Shown here: positions 42,512 to 50,478 of the stretch, in pieces
How the letters are laid out: every line of letters begins with the position of its first letter
Position numbering within the stretch: position 1 is the stretch's first letter
From: Pseudomonas sp. Irchel s3b2
GTDB taxonomy: Bacteria; Pseudomonadota; Gammaproteobacteria; Pseudomonadales; Pseudomonadaceae
Assembly (NCBI RefSeq): GCF_900187445.1
Contig: NZ_FYEB01000013.1
Coordinates: 62,001-126,000 of the forward strand
Reading direction: 5' to 3'
DNA: 64,000 nt
The notes under the pieces: model-generated
Databases searched by the model: none
What the model saw: only the letters and a program-made list of their open reading frames with translations
What the model was told of the DNA's origin: nothing
Translations under genes and position numbers: made by a program

Positions 42512-43123
42512 ATGAAATTACTGCATATCGATTCGAGCATTCTGGGTGACAACTCGGCTTCCCGTCAGCTGAGCGGCGAAGTGGTCAAAACCTGGCAAGC
42601 CGCCGAGCCTGGTGTTGTAGTGACTTACCGCGACCTGGCCGCCGATTCCATCAGCCATTTCTCCGCCGCCACCCTGGTCGCCGCCGGCACCGCCGCGGAG
42701 CTGCGCAACGCCGCGCAACAGCACGAAGCCGATCTGAGCGCGCAGGCCCTGGCCGAATTCATCGCCGCCGATGCCGTCGTGATTGCCGCGCCGATGTACA
42801 ACTTCACCATCCCGACTCAACTCAAAGCCTGGATCGACCGCATCGCCGTAGCCGGCCAGACTTTCCGCTACACCGAAGCCGGCCCTGAAGGCCTGTGCGG
42901 CGGCAAGAAAGTGGTGATCGTCTCGACTGCCGGTGGTTTGCATGCCGGTCAAGCGACGGGTGTTGCGCACGAAGATTATCTGAAAGTGCTGTTCGGCTTC
43001 CTCGGCATCACCGACATCGAGTTTGTCCGCGCCCATGGCCTGGCCTACGGTGATGAAGTGCGCACCAAAGCCATGAGCGACGCTCAGGCGCACATCAGCG
43101 AGCAATTGTTCGCCGCCGCGTAA
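42512..43123 (+). CDS. azoR: FMN-dependent NADH-azoreductase
   Basis: A 203-residue flavodoxin-like protein: KLLHIDSSILGDNSASRQLS (residues 2-21) binds the FMN phosphate, MYNFTIPTQLKAWIDRIAVAGQTF (about 95-118) and STAGGLH (about 142-148) complete the FMN site. AzoR enzymes reduce azo dyes and quinones with NADH and help against thiol or quinone stress. ATTGGAGATCCCAC precedes the start. Divergent from its probable LysR regulator. Confidence 0.93.
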   Translation: MKLLHIDSSILGDNSASRQLSGEVVKTWQAAEPGVVVTYRDLAADSISHFSAATLVAAGTAAELRNAAQQHEADLSAQALAEFIAADAVVIAAPMYNFTIPTQLKAWIDRIAVAGQTFRYTEAGPEGLCGGKKVVIVSTAGGLHAGQATGVAHEDYLKVLFGFLGITDIEFVRAHGLAYGDEVRTKAMSDAQAHISEQLFAAA

Positions 43124-43165
43124 GGCTTGCGTAAAGACGTCAAACAGCTCGGGTAATACCCCTGA

Positions 43166-43212
43166 AACTCTGTACTCTGGTCATCGTGATGGCCAGGTAC
43201 GGAGTTTTTTGT
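43166..43212 (+). terminator. Rho-independent terminator after azoR
   Basis: AACTCTGTAC (43166-43175) pairs with GTACGGAGTT (from about 43196), with an inner stem GGTCAT/TGATGGCC, followed by TTTTTTG. Confidence 0.8.
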
Positions 43213-43293
43213 TTCTGGCGGTTATCCGTTTCTGGCCCAGGTTATGCAGTCGAGGGCTGACATCTGCGGTCAGGTAACAGGGTGGGGCCTCCC

Positions 43294-44331
43294 ATGGTGC
43301 GTCTTTGTGCAACGCTACTGATTTGTCTGCTGGGCAGTCTGAGTTTGGTGCATGCCGCGTCTGCGCCACATCCTCACTGGAGCGTCGGTCTCCATGAGAT
43401 GACCTTCCTCGATCCGCTGGACTTGCAGCCGATGCGCGCCATCGCCTTTTATCCGTCCAGTGAAAAGGAACATTCCAGCACGCTCGAGGGCTACTCGATC
43501 GAAGCCGGTGAAGACACCAAAGTCGCGATCGGACGTTTCCCGATGCTGATGCTGTCCCACGGCAACACCGGTACCCCGTTGGCCCTGCACGACCTCGCCA
43601 CCTCATTGGCACGCAAGGGCTTCGTGGTGGTGGCGGTGATCCATCCCGGCGACAACTCCAAAGACCACAGCCGCCTTGGCACCTTGAGCAACCTTTATGG
43701 TCGGCCGATCCAGATTTCCGAAGCCATTACCGCGACAGTGAGCGACCGGATGCTCGCGCCCTTCGTCAATGCCGAGCAGGTCGGGGTGATTGGCTATTCG
43801 GCGGGCGGTGAGACCGCGTTGATCCTGTCCGGCGCCACCCCGGATCTGAATCGTCTGCGCCGTTATTGCCAGGAACGTCCTGATGACCACGATGCCTGCA
43901 ACACTCAAGGCGAACTGATCGTCGACCGTGATGACTTGCAGCCAGTGGCGGACCCGCGCGTGCATGCCTTGTTGCTGATGGCGCCGCTGAGCCTGAAGTT
44001 CGGCCGCCATACCCTGGCCGACGTGCATGTACCGGTGCTGCTATACAGCGGCGATGGCGACAAACTAGTGGCGTTCGACAAAAACGCCGCAGCGCTTGCG
44101 CGCAAACTGCCGACCGCACCGGACTTCAAATTGCTGGCCGGGGCGGGGCACTTCGTGTTCCTGGCGCCCTGCAACGAAGAACAGATCGCCGCCATGCCGG
44201 CACTGTGCACCGATGCCGACGGCGTAGACCGCAAGGACATTCACCGCAGCATGATTTCCGAAGCCGTACGGTTCTTCGCCCATGCCCTGGGCAAGCCCAC
44301 CCGCGCCGGCATGCAAACCGCGGATCAATAA
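43294..44331 (+). CDS. Secreted alpha/beta hydrolase (dienelactone-hydrolase-like)
   Basis: ATG 43294 (MVRLCATLLICLLGSLSLVHA) begins a signal peptide cleaved near HAA; the frame opening at 43282 adds only four residues. The 345-residue protein is an alpha/beta hydrolase: oxyanion strand MLMLSHGNTGTPLALHDLA, nucleophile elbow GVIGYSAGGETAL (Ser near residue 168), Asp in LLYSGDGDKLV and His in LLAGAGHFVFL. Cys pairs in RYCQERPDDHDACNT and APCNEEQ suggest a periplasmic location. The substrate, probably an ester or a small lactone, is unknown. Confidence 0.87.
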   Translation: MVRLCATLLICLLGSLSLVHAASAPHPHWSVGLHEMTFLDPLDLQPMRAIAFYPSSEKEHSSTLEGYSIEAGEDTKVAIGRFPMLMLSHGNTGTPLALHDLATSLARKGFVVVAVIHPGDNSKDHSRLGTLSNLYGRPIQISEAITATVSDRMLAPFVNAEQVGVIGYSAGGETALILSGATPDLNRLRRYCQERPDDHDACNTQGELIVDRDDLQPVADPRVHALLLMAPLSLKFGRHTLADVHVPVLLYSGDGDKLVAFDKNAAALARKLPTAPDFKLLAGAGHFVFLAPCNEEQIAAMPALCTDADGVDRKDIHRSMISEAVRFFAHALGKPTRAGMQTADQ

Positions 44332-44344
44332 AAACGCCGCTGCC

Positions 44345-44428
44345 CGTAGGAGCCCGGCTTGCCGGCGAAGGCGGTTTCATGGGCGCTGCATGACGTGAAG
44401 CCGCTTTCGCTGGCAAGCCAGCTCCTAC
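44345..44428. repeat. REP palindrome pair
   Basis: CGTAGGAGCCCGGCTTGCCG... (44345 on) opposed by CTTTCGCTGGCAAGCCAGCT... to 44428, an imperfect REP doublet between convergent genes. Confidence 0.85.
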
Positions 44429-44470
44429 GAGGAGCTGCGCCGCATTCGGATGATCTTTTGATCTTGAAAA

Positions 44471-44502
44471 CCAAAAAGCCCCGTCACCAGGACAGGGCTT
44501 TT
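44471..44502 (-). terminator. Rho-independent terminator of the ABC-F gene
   Basis: On the minus strand AAGCCCTGTCCTGGTGACGG GGC closes a stem AAGCCC(T)GTC/GACGGGGCTT and is followed by TTTTGGTTTTC. It lies about 20 bases after the stop of the gene at 44524. Confidence 0.88.
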
Positions 44503-44523
44503 CAATTGAAGCTTGCAGCAGCC

Positions 44524-46113
44524 TTACATCAACACACCCTGACTACGCAGGTAGTCGTCATAGGTGCCGCTGAAGTCGATCACGCCGTCGGCGCTCAACT
44601 CGATGATTCGTGTAGCCAGGGACGATACGAACTCACGGTCGTGGCTGACGAAGATCAGCGTGCCCGGGTAGTTCTCCAGCGCCAGGTTCAGCGCCTCGAT
44701 GGATTCCATGTCCAAGTGGTTGGTCGGTTCGTCCATGATTAGCACGTTCGGCTTTTGCAGGATCAGCTTGCCGAACAGCATGCGACCTTGCTCACCACCG
44801 GAGATGACCTTGACCGACTTGAGGATCTCGTCGTTGGAGAACAGCATGCGGCCCAGAGTGCCGCGAACCAGTTGCTCGCCGCCCTGGGTCCACTGACCCA
44901 TCCAGTCGAACAGGTTGCAGTCGTCTTCGAAGTCGTGAGCGTGGTCCTGGGCGTAGTAGCCCAGTTCGGCGGCGTCGGTCCATTTCACGGTACCGGCATC
45001 CGGAGTCAATTCGTTGACCAGGGTGCGCAGCAGGGTGGTTTTACCGATACCGTTCGGGCCGATGATCGCCACGCGCTCGCCGGCTTCAACCTGGAAGCTG
45101 AAATCCTTGAACAGGGTCTTGCCGTCGAAGCCTTTGGCCATGCGCTCGACGATGACCGCCTGACGGTGCAGCTTCTTGGTTTGTTCGAAACGGATGAACG
45201 GGCTCACACGGCTCGAAGGCTTGACTTCGGCCAGCTGGATCTTGTCGATCGCCTTGGCGCGGGAGGTCGCTTGCTTGGCTTTCGAGGCGTTGGCCGAGAA
45301 GCGGCTGACGAACGATTGCAGTTCCGAGATCTGTGCTTTCTTCTTGGCGTTGTCCGACAGCAGTTGCTCGCGGGACTGGGTCGCCACGGTCATGTACTCG
45401 TCGTAGTTGCCCGGGAACAGGCGCAGTTCGCCGTAGTCCAGGTCAGCCATGTGGGTGCACACGCTGTTCAGGAAGTGACGGTCGTGGGAGATGATGATCA
45501 TCAGACTGGAGCGCTGGGTCAGAATGTTTTCCAGCCAGCGGATGGTGTTGATGTCCAGGTGGTTGGTCGGTTCGTCGAGCAACAATACTTCAGGATCGGA
45601 GAACAGCGCCTGCGCCAGCAACACACGCAGCTTCCAGCCCGGCGACACTTCGCTCATCGGGCCGAAGTGCTGCTCGATGCCGATGCCCAGGCCCAACAGC
45701 AATTCACCGGCGCGGGATTCGGCGGTGTAGCCGTCCATTTCGGCGAATTCGGTTTCCAGCTCGGCCACAGCCATGCCGTCTTCTTCGGTCATTTCCGGCA
45801 GCGAGTAGATGCGATCGCGCTCGGCCTTGACCTTCCACAGCTCTTCGTGGCCCATGATCACGGTGTCGATCACGGTAAATTCTTCGTAGGCGAACTGGTC
45901 CTGGCGCAATTTACCCAGACGCACGTTCGGCTCGAGCATGACCTGGCCGCCGGACGGCTCGAGGTCGCTACCGAGGATTTTCATGAAGGTCGACTTGCCG
46001 CAACCGTTGGCGCCGATCAGGCCGTAGCGGTTACCGGCGCCGAATTTGACCGAAACGTTTTCGAATAGCGGCTTGGCGCCGAACTGCATCGTGATGTTAG
46101 CTGTGGAGATCAA
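44524..46113 (-). CDS. ABC-F family ATPase (YbiT-like)
   Basis: A 529-residue soluble protein with two ABC modules. The first has Walker A GANGCGKST (about 34-42) and the signature/Walker B region SPGWKLRVLLAQALFSDPEVLLLDEPTNHLD. The second has GPNGIGKTT (about 353-361) and SGGEQGRMLFGKLILQKPNVLIMDEPTNHLD. Between them is the charged P-site tRNA-interaction linker (about 240-320). There are no membrane segments, so it is a ribosome-associated translation factor of the ABC-F group; length and sequence style suggest YbiT. The atypical SPGWK in place of LSGGQ in the first module is normal for this subgroup. Confidence 0.9.
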   Translation of the reverse strand: MISTANITMQFGAKPLFENVSVKFGAGNRYGLIGANGCGKSTFMKILGSDLEPSGGQVMLEPNVRLGKLRQDQFAYEEFTVIDTVIMGHEELWKVKAERDRIYSLPEMTEEDGMAVAELETEFAEMDGYTAESRAGELLLGLGIGIEQHFGPMSEVSPGWKLRVLLAQALFSDPEVLLLDEPTNHLDINTIRWLENILTQRSSLMIIISHDRHFLNSVCTHMADLDYGELRLFPGNYDEYMTVATQSREQLLSDNAKKKAQISELQSFVSRFSANASKAKQATSRAKAIDKIQLAEVKPSSRVSPFIRFEQTKKLHRQAVIVERMAKGFDGKTLFKDFSFQVEAGERVAIIGPNGIGKTTLLRTLVNELTPDAGTVKWTDAAELGYYAQDHAHDFEDDCNLFDWMGQWTQGGEQLVRGTLGRMLFSNDEILKSVKVISGGEQGRMLFGKLILQKPNVLIMDEPTNHLDMESIEALNLALENYPGTLIFVSHDREFVSSLATRIIELSADGVIDFSGTYDDYLRSQGVLM

Positions 46114-46118
46114 TTACT

Positions 46119-46370
46119 TTACCTATCAATGGGTTGCGAGCTGCGCATTGGGCGCTTGGGCCATTCCTGGGACATTCTGGAGTTTCTCTCCATCTCTTCC
46201 CAGTCACCGCTAGTGTTCAACCAGCGCGCATAAGTCGAGTGCAGCATCTGGACGCTGTGTCCAAGCTGTTGGGCAATAAAGGCGGGATTCATGCCAGACA
46301 TTGCGCATATTGTCGCATAAGTGTGACGGCAGTTGTACGGTGGGCGATAACGTGTCGCCCCTTCTTCAAG
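46119..46370 (-). pseudogene. C-terminal remnant of a phage/island tyrosine integrase
   Basis: The frame reads, from an upstream stop at about 46371, LEEGATRYRPPYNCRHTYAT, ICAMSGMNPAFIAQQLGHSV and QMLHSTYARWLNTSGDWEEM, up to the stop at 46119. The RHTYAT box, the LGHS box and the tyrosine in HSTYARWL are the C-terminal catalytic motifs of a tyrosine recombinase. About 80 residues remain; the N-terminal three quarters, with the first catalytic Arg, is gone. It ends four bases from the ABC-F start and marks the edge of an eroded island. Confidence 0.85.
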
Positions 46371-46733
46371 TTATTTTTGTTCAGTGTTGTGTGCGGGACA
46401 CTTGGCATGGCTCTGGGTAAAGTCGGCAACGCTTGCCCGGCCAGGTGTGTCTCAGATGGATTGCTGAATGGCCAGCACTTGGTCAGGGTGGGCACCTATT
46501 CAGATTCCTCTCTCCGTGTCGCGCATGGCGGCAAAAGGTGGAGGAGGGGACTATTCTTCTTCGTCAGGGCTTGGGTATTCCGGGTGCGCTGGCGGTTCGC
46601 AGACACTGGTTCTCGCCCAAGACGCGCTCCTCGCCCGCCATTCTCCCGGGAAGCTGTGATTGGATTAGCGGGTTATTCTGGAAAGCAGGCAACATGAGAA
46701 CGCAAACGGTCTCTCATCATGGATGGGATCAAA
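46371..46733. other. Island remnant without a supported gene
   Basis: Several frames are open here but none has a family signature, ribosome site and plausible composition together. The stretch lies between the integrase tail and a small Excalibur-domain gene and is probably decayed mobile DNA. Confidence 0.45.
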
Positions 46734-47015
46734 ATGAAGCTGATTTTGGTGACGCTTGTTGTTGGTCTGTTGGCTTGGAAGCTTTCCCCTGAGTTACAGT
46801 CCTGGGCTGCGGCTCAACTATCGAATCCCAAAGAGAGCTCTACAGTTGTGACTGCGCCGAAGCCTGTTTCACCTCCATTCAAATGTGATGGGCGCAAATA
46901 TTGTTCGCAGATGACCTCGTGCGCAGAGGCTAAAAACTTTCTGCAAAATTGCCCAGGAATGAAAATGGACGGCGATAACGACGCAATCCCCTGTGAGTCG
47001 CAGTGGTGCCGATGA
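46734..47015 (+). CDS. Small membrane-anchored Excalibur-domain protein
   Basis: ATG 46734 (MKLILVTLVVGLLAWKLSPEL) with GGATGGGATC upstream; an ATG at 46719 is possible. The 93-residue protein has an N-terminal hydrophobic helix (signal or anchor, 2-16), a short linker, then an Excalibur calcium-binding domain (about 50-93): CDGRKYCSQMTSCAEAKNFL, then CPGMKMDGDNDAIPCE and QWC, with six cysteines and the DxDxD-like loop MDGDNDAIPCE. Such domains are found in envelope proteins and nucleases. It sits alone within the island remnant. Confidence 0.85.
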   Translation: MKLILVTLVVGLLAWKLSPELQSWAAAQLSNPKESSTVVTAPKPVSPPFKCDGRKYCSQMTSCAEAKNFLQNCPGMKMDGDNDAIPCESQWCR

Positions 47016-47078
47016 CTCTTTGCCGCTCAGCGACAGGCTTAATGGTTTAAATGGAAAAATTTTAAAGGAGAGAGTGCT

Positions 47079-47222
47079 ATGGATAAGGCGTTTCGAAATC
47101 CGATTTTTCTGACTGGGCTGCCAATGGCTATCTGCGGTCTCGCTATCACTGCGCCTGGTCTATGGATTCCCGGCCTGGGTTTAATGGTGGTCGGCTGGGC
47201 AAAGGGGAATAAACGAGCTTGA
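47079..47222 (+). CDS. 47-residue hydrophobic protein
   Basis: A small frame from ATG 47079 with a very good ribosome site (AAAGGAGAGAGTGCT). The product begins MDKAFRNPIFLTGLPMAICG, continues with the hydrophobic LAITAPGLWIPGLGLMVVGW and ends AKGNKRA: two short membrane-crossing stretches turned around a Pro-Gly hinge, with a basic tail. It follows the Excalibur gene by 63 bases and may be in its operon. No family recognised. Confidence 0.6.
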   Translation: MDKAFRNPIFLTGLPMAICGLAITAPGLWIPGLGLMVVGWAKGNKRA

Positions 47223-47401
47223 TCGAGCATCACGACATGGTTTTTGCGCAAAGCTGGACCGCGCAGATCACCTCTCCAGGCAGTGACTATAAAGTTGTCG
47301 CTATCTGCCCGCTGTAAACGACTCGCTGGTAGCGGTTGAAAGTCTGGCTTTGCCGCACGTTGAACGGCGTGCGACAAGCCGGTGACTGATCAGGTCGAGA
47401 C

Positions 47402-47608
47402 TCAGAGCAAGTAGCCAGTGGCTTGTCCGAGGTGGTTGTCCTGCCCTCCGGTGATGAGGTGCAGTGGAATGTGCTGTTGTTCATCGATAGATGGGATTTC
47501 GAAACTTCCCACTATTTGAAGGTGTCGCTCACTCAGTCCGGTCGACTCTTCTTCTTTTGCCTTAGCCATTCTCGCGTGGTTCGCTGCGATTTCATTGAGA
47601 GTTGACAC
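47402..47608 (-). CDS. Possible 68-residue hypothetical protein
   Basis: GTG 47608 follows CCGGAGATGTAAC. The product is hydrophilic, with an Ala/Glu/Lys-rich helix NEIAANHARMAKAKEEESTG and a C-terminal half SFEIPSIDEQQHIPLHLITG. No domain recognised. It lies in the eroded island and its only support is the ribosome site and plausible composition. Confidence 0.35.
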   Translation of the reverse strand: MSTLNEIAANHARMAKAKEEESTGLSERHLQIVGSFEIPSIDEQQHIPLHLITGGQDNHLGQATGYLL

Positions 47609-47998
47609 GTTACATCTCCGGTGACTGACCAAGCGTATCGCTGGAGTCCTTAATGTTAATTTAATTGCCGCCGCGTCAGAATTACGTCGTTCTGGGGCTG
47701 CTACGTCCGACCGGTGCAAAGCCTACGCCAGACATGTTGCGTATTCCGCACCAGATTTTCATATGCGACGAATGGTGGCGTGGCAGGTGGCTACTATCGG
47801 GAGAGCGGTTTGTGCACGTTAGATGACCGGCCGCCCCGCGCTCCTTATAGCGTCGAGGCATTTTCACAGTTGAAGGTTAACCATGGGTTACAAAGTATGG
47901 CTAAAATGCCATCTTTCAACCGACACCGACCGTCGGTATGGCTCAAGGACGCGCCATCGGGAAACAGTTTTGTTCACTTTTGACGTGTGACGATTTTC
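47609..47998. other. Intergenic remnant upstream of lpxO
   Basis: No gene supported. At 47727-47750, GCCAGACATGTTGCGTATTC CGCA resembles the integrase-tail sequence at 46293-46317 (GCCAGACATTGCGCATATTG TCGCA), perhaps a second decayed integrase fragment. The promoter of lpxO should lie in the last 100 bases. Confidence 0.4.
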
Positions 47999-48898
47999 GT
48001 GAAACTTATCATTGCTGCTATCTATGTCATCTCCATCGCGTATGTTCACTTGCGCGGAAAAGTGCGCCACAAATTAGGCCGCCAATTAAGCGACCACTCG
48101 ACGTTTCTGGCGCCGATCAATTGCTTCCTTTATCTGTTCTCGAAAGCGCCCAATAAGCCTTACCTCAATCCAGCGGACTTTCCCGACCTGAGCCCTTTGC
48201 AAACTCATTGGGAAGAGATTCGCGCTGAAGGCCAGAATCTGCTCAAGGCCGGGGAAATCAAGCGTTCGAATCAATACGATGACGTTGGTTTCAACTCGTT
48301 TTTTAAAAGTGGCTGGAAGCGTTTTTATCTCAAGTGGTACGGCGACAGTCACCCGTCGGCCGCAAAGCTTTGCCCGCGCACGACTGAACTGGTGCAAAGC
48401 ATCGGCTCGATCAAGGCGGCGATGTTCGCCGAACTGCCGCCGGGTTCGAAGCTGGTCCGTCACCGCGATCCGTATGCCGGTTCGTACCGTTATCACTTGG
48501 GACTGGAAACGCCGAACGAGGTCGGTTGCTACATCAACGTCGACGGCGAGAACTACCATTGGCGCGATGGCGAGGCGGTGATGTTCGATGAGACCTTCAT
48601 TCATTACGCCGAAAACACTACTGCGCAGAACCGCATCATCCTGTTCTGTGACATTGAGCGGCCGATGAAGTATCGCTGGGCGACGGCGTTCAATCGCTGG
48701 TTCAGCCGCACGGTGATGGCGGCGGCGGGCGCGCCGAACGATGCCGGCGACAAGGTCGGTGGTATCAACCGCTTGTTCGCCAAAATCTACACGATTCGCC
48801 TGCGCGGCAAAGCGCTCAAGAAGCGGAACCGCACCCTCTATTACCTGGAGAAGTGGGCGATTTTTGCCGGGTTGCTGGCGGTTTTTGTTTTGATCTGA
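47999..48898 (+). CDS. lpxO: Lipid A 2-hydroxylase LpxO (aspartyl/asparaginyl beta-hydroxylase family)
   Basis: The start is uncertain: GTG 47999 gives (M)KLIIAAIYVISIAYVHLRG, which matches the family N-terminus, while GTG 47987 adds four residues. The product of about 299 residues has an N-terminal helix, a dioxygenase domain with the iron ligands H-x-D in LVRHRDPYAGSYRYHLGLET (about 152-171) and the distal His in DETFIHYAENTT, and a C-terminal membrane helix. LpxO hydroxylates the secondary laurate of lipid A using Fe2+, oxygen and 2-oxoglutarate. Confidence 0.9.
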   Translation: MKLIIAAIYVISIAYVHLRGKVRHKLGRQLSDHSTFLAPINCFLYLFSKAPNKPYLNPADFPDLSPLQTHWEEIRAEGQNLLKAGEIKRSNQYDDVGFNSFFKSGWKRFYLKWYGDSHPSAAKLCPRTTELVQSIGSIKAAMFAELPPGSKLVRHRDPYAGSYRYHLGLETPNEVGCYINVDGENYHWRDGEAVMFDETFIHYAENTTAQNRIILFCDIERPMKYRWATAFNRWFSRTVMAAAGAPNDAGDKVGGINRLFAKIYTIRLRGKALKKRNRTLYYLEKWAIFAGLLAVFVLI

Positions 48899-48922
48899 GG
48901 TTTGCGTTGCGGCGTATGACGC

Positions 48923-48944
48923 CATCGCGAGCAGGCTCGCGATG
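48923..48944. repeat. Short palindrome
   Basis: CATCGCGAGC-AGG-GCTCGCGATG type hairpin just after lpxO and ahead of the convergent ku gene; probably a REP-related transcription end. Confidence 0.6.
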
Positions 48945-48990
48945 GGGCCGATATTCACACCACCTGACTCATGGATGTACCAGTGAAGGG

Positions 48991-49863
48991 TCAGCCACTC
49001 GACCGTTTCGTGGTTTTTTTCTCCGCAGTAGATTTGGCTTTAGTGGCCGGTTTACTGGCCGCTTTACCGCCGCCCTTGCCTCCAAGACTGCGTTTAAGCA
49101 GTTCGGTCAGATCGATAACATCCGCCGTCTTGCGCTCCTCTTCACCGGTAACGGTTTCGACGGCTTCGATCTTGCCTTCATTCGCCTTCTTCTCGACCAG
49201 CGCCATGATCTTGTCTTCGAAGCTGTCGCGGTATTCCTCAGGCGTCCAGTCGGCACTCATGTCCTCCACCAGCCGTTTGGCCATCTCCAGCTCACCTTTG
49301 GCCAGATCCGGCTTGGTCACTTCACTGCCCAGTTCCAGTTGATCAAGGCTGCGCACTTCAGCGGGCCAGCGCAACATCACCAGCACCATGGCTGATTCCA
49401 GCGGCATGAGTGCCGCCAAGTGCTGGCGCGAATGCAACACCACGCGGGCCAGGGCAACCTTGTCGGTTTTGCTGAGGGTTTCGCGCAACAGCGCATAGAC
49501 CTTGCCACCGCGTTTGTCCGGCGCCAAATAATAAGGCGTGTCGATGTTTTGCAGGGGGATCTGCTCACTGCCGACAAAGGCAAAAATGTCGATGGTCTGG
49601 GTCGACAGTGGATGAGCCGAGCGAATCTCCTCTTCACTGAGCACCACGTAACGTCCCTTTTCGTACTCGATCCCTTTGACGATGTGCTCTTGGGTGACTT
49701 CCTTTCCGGTGACCTTGTTAATGCGCTTGTAGCCGACCGGGTCCATGCTGCGGCTGTCGAGCCAGTTGAAATCGATACCGCGCGAAGACGTCGCTGAGAC
49801 CAGCGCCACGGGGATGTGCACCAGACCGAAACTGATTGCGCCTTTCCAGATTGCCCGTGCCAT
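48991..49863 (-). CDS. ku: Ku protein, non-homologous end joining
   Basis: A 290-residue bacterial Ku: MARAIWKGAISFGLVHIPVALVSA at the start, the TPYYLAPDKRGGKVYALLRE segment (about 109-128) and RQHLAALMPLESAMVLVMLRWPAEVR (about 146-171) form the ring core. The C-terminal 35 residues are Lys/Ala/Ser-rich. It binds broken DNA ends and recruits LigD. No ligD gene is in this window, so the partner must be elsewhere on the chromosome. Divergent from a small secreted-protein gene. Confidence 0.94.
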   Translation of the reverse strand: MARAIWKGAISFGLVHIPVALVSATSSRGIDFNWLDSRSMDPVGYKRINKVTGKEVTQEHIVKGIEYEKGRYVVLSEEEIRSAHPLSTQTIDIFAFVGSEQIPLQNIDTPYYLAPDKRGGKVYALLRETLSKTDKVALARVVLHSRQHLAALMPLESAMVLVMLRWPAEVRSLDQLELGSEVTKPDLAKGELEMAKRLVEDMSADWTPEEYRDSFEDKIMALVEKKANEGKIEAVETVTGEEERKTADVIDLTELLKRSLGGKGGGKAASKPATKAKSTAEKKTTKRSSG

Positions 49864-50067
49864 CGTCGTACTCTCGTCAGTCGATTGATGTTCAGGTGAC
49901 CTGTGGCCAAGGGCAAAAGTTTCAGTCGGCGGCGGCCCGGTCCTGCGGGCGGATCGGTGGCAGAGTCAACTCGTGTTACATCTTCTGAAAGAGGTTTTAG
50001 TTAACAAAACCGAAGTCCGGGCGTAGCGTGGCGCTATTCACGTTGCACGCTCATTTGGAGAGGTCCC

Positions 50068-50427
50068 ATGAACCGATGTGTGCTCGGCATCATCGTACTG
50101 GCATTGAATGGTGTGCTGAGCCCTTTGACTCTGGCAGACGCCGCATCGCCGTCCTCGCCCTGGCTGCTGGCACAGAACCTGCCGGGCAGCACCCACAACA
50201 ATCCCTATAACAGCCCGATTCGCCGGGCCAATCCCAACAGCATGCAAGGCACGCAACCCAACATCCCGGTAATCCGCGGGCCAGGCACGGTCCCTGTACC
50301 ACGACCGCCAACACTCGATAACGGCGGTATCGGTAACCGCTATCCGCAAGATCGACCGGCTCCCACCAGCCAACCGAAATTCATTCCCAATCCACCGCCC
50401 CGGGACTCGAACCGCAACTACCGTTGA
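50068..50427 (+). CDS. Small secreted Pro/Asn-rich hypothetical protein
   Basis: A 119-residue protein with GGAGAGGTCCC before ATG 50068. A signal peptide (MNRCVLGIIVLALNGVLSPL, cleaved near ADA) leads to a low-complexity mature chain rich in Pro, Asn, Arg and Gly (NNPYNSPIRRANPNS, PPPRDSNRNYR). Probably intrinsically disordered and periplasmic. It lies 51 bp upstream of the sugar dehydrogenase gene and may share its transcript. Function unknown. Confidence 0.7.
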   Translation: MNRCVLGIIVLALNGVLSPLTLADAASPSSPWLLAQNLPGSTHNNPYNSPIRRANPNSMQGTQPNIPVIRGPGTVPVPRPPTLDNGGIGNRYPQDRPAPTSQPKFIPNPPPRDSNRNYR

Positions 50428-50478
50428 ACGGCAGGACAGAGGCCTTGCCAGCCATTTTGACGACAAAAGGAATCGTGC

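Noticed and set aside
44755..46068. 437-codon open frame antisense to the ABC-F gene
   Set aside because: Gln/Val/Ala-rich reverse image of an unmistakable ABC-F protein; no independent support.
47888..48070. 60-codon minus-strand frame before lpxO
   Set aside because: No ribosome site, overlaps the lpxO start region and has a random hydrophilic composition.
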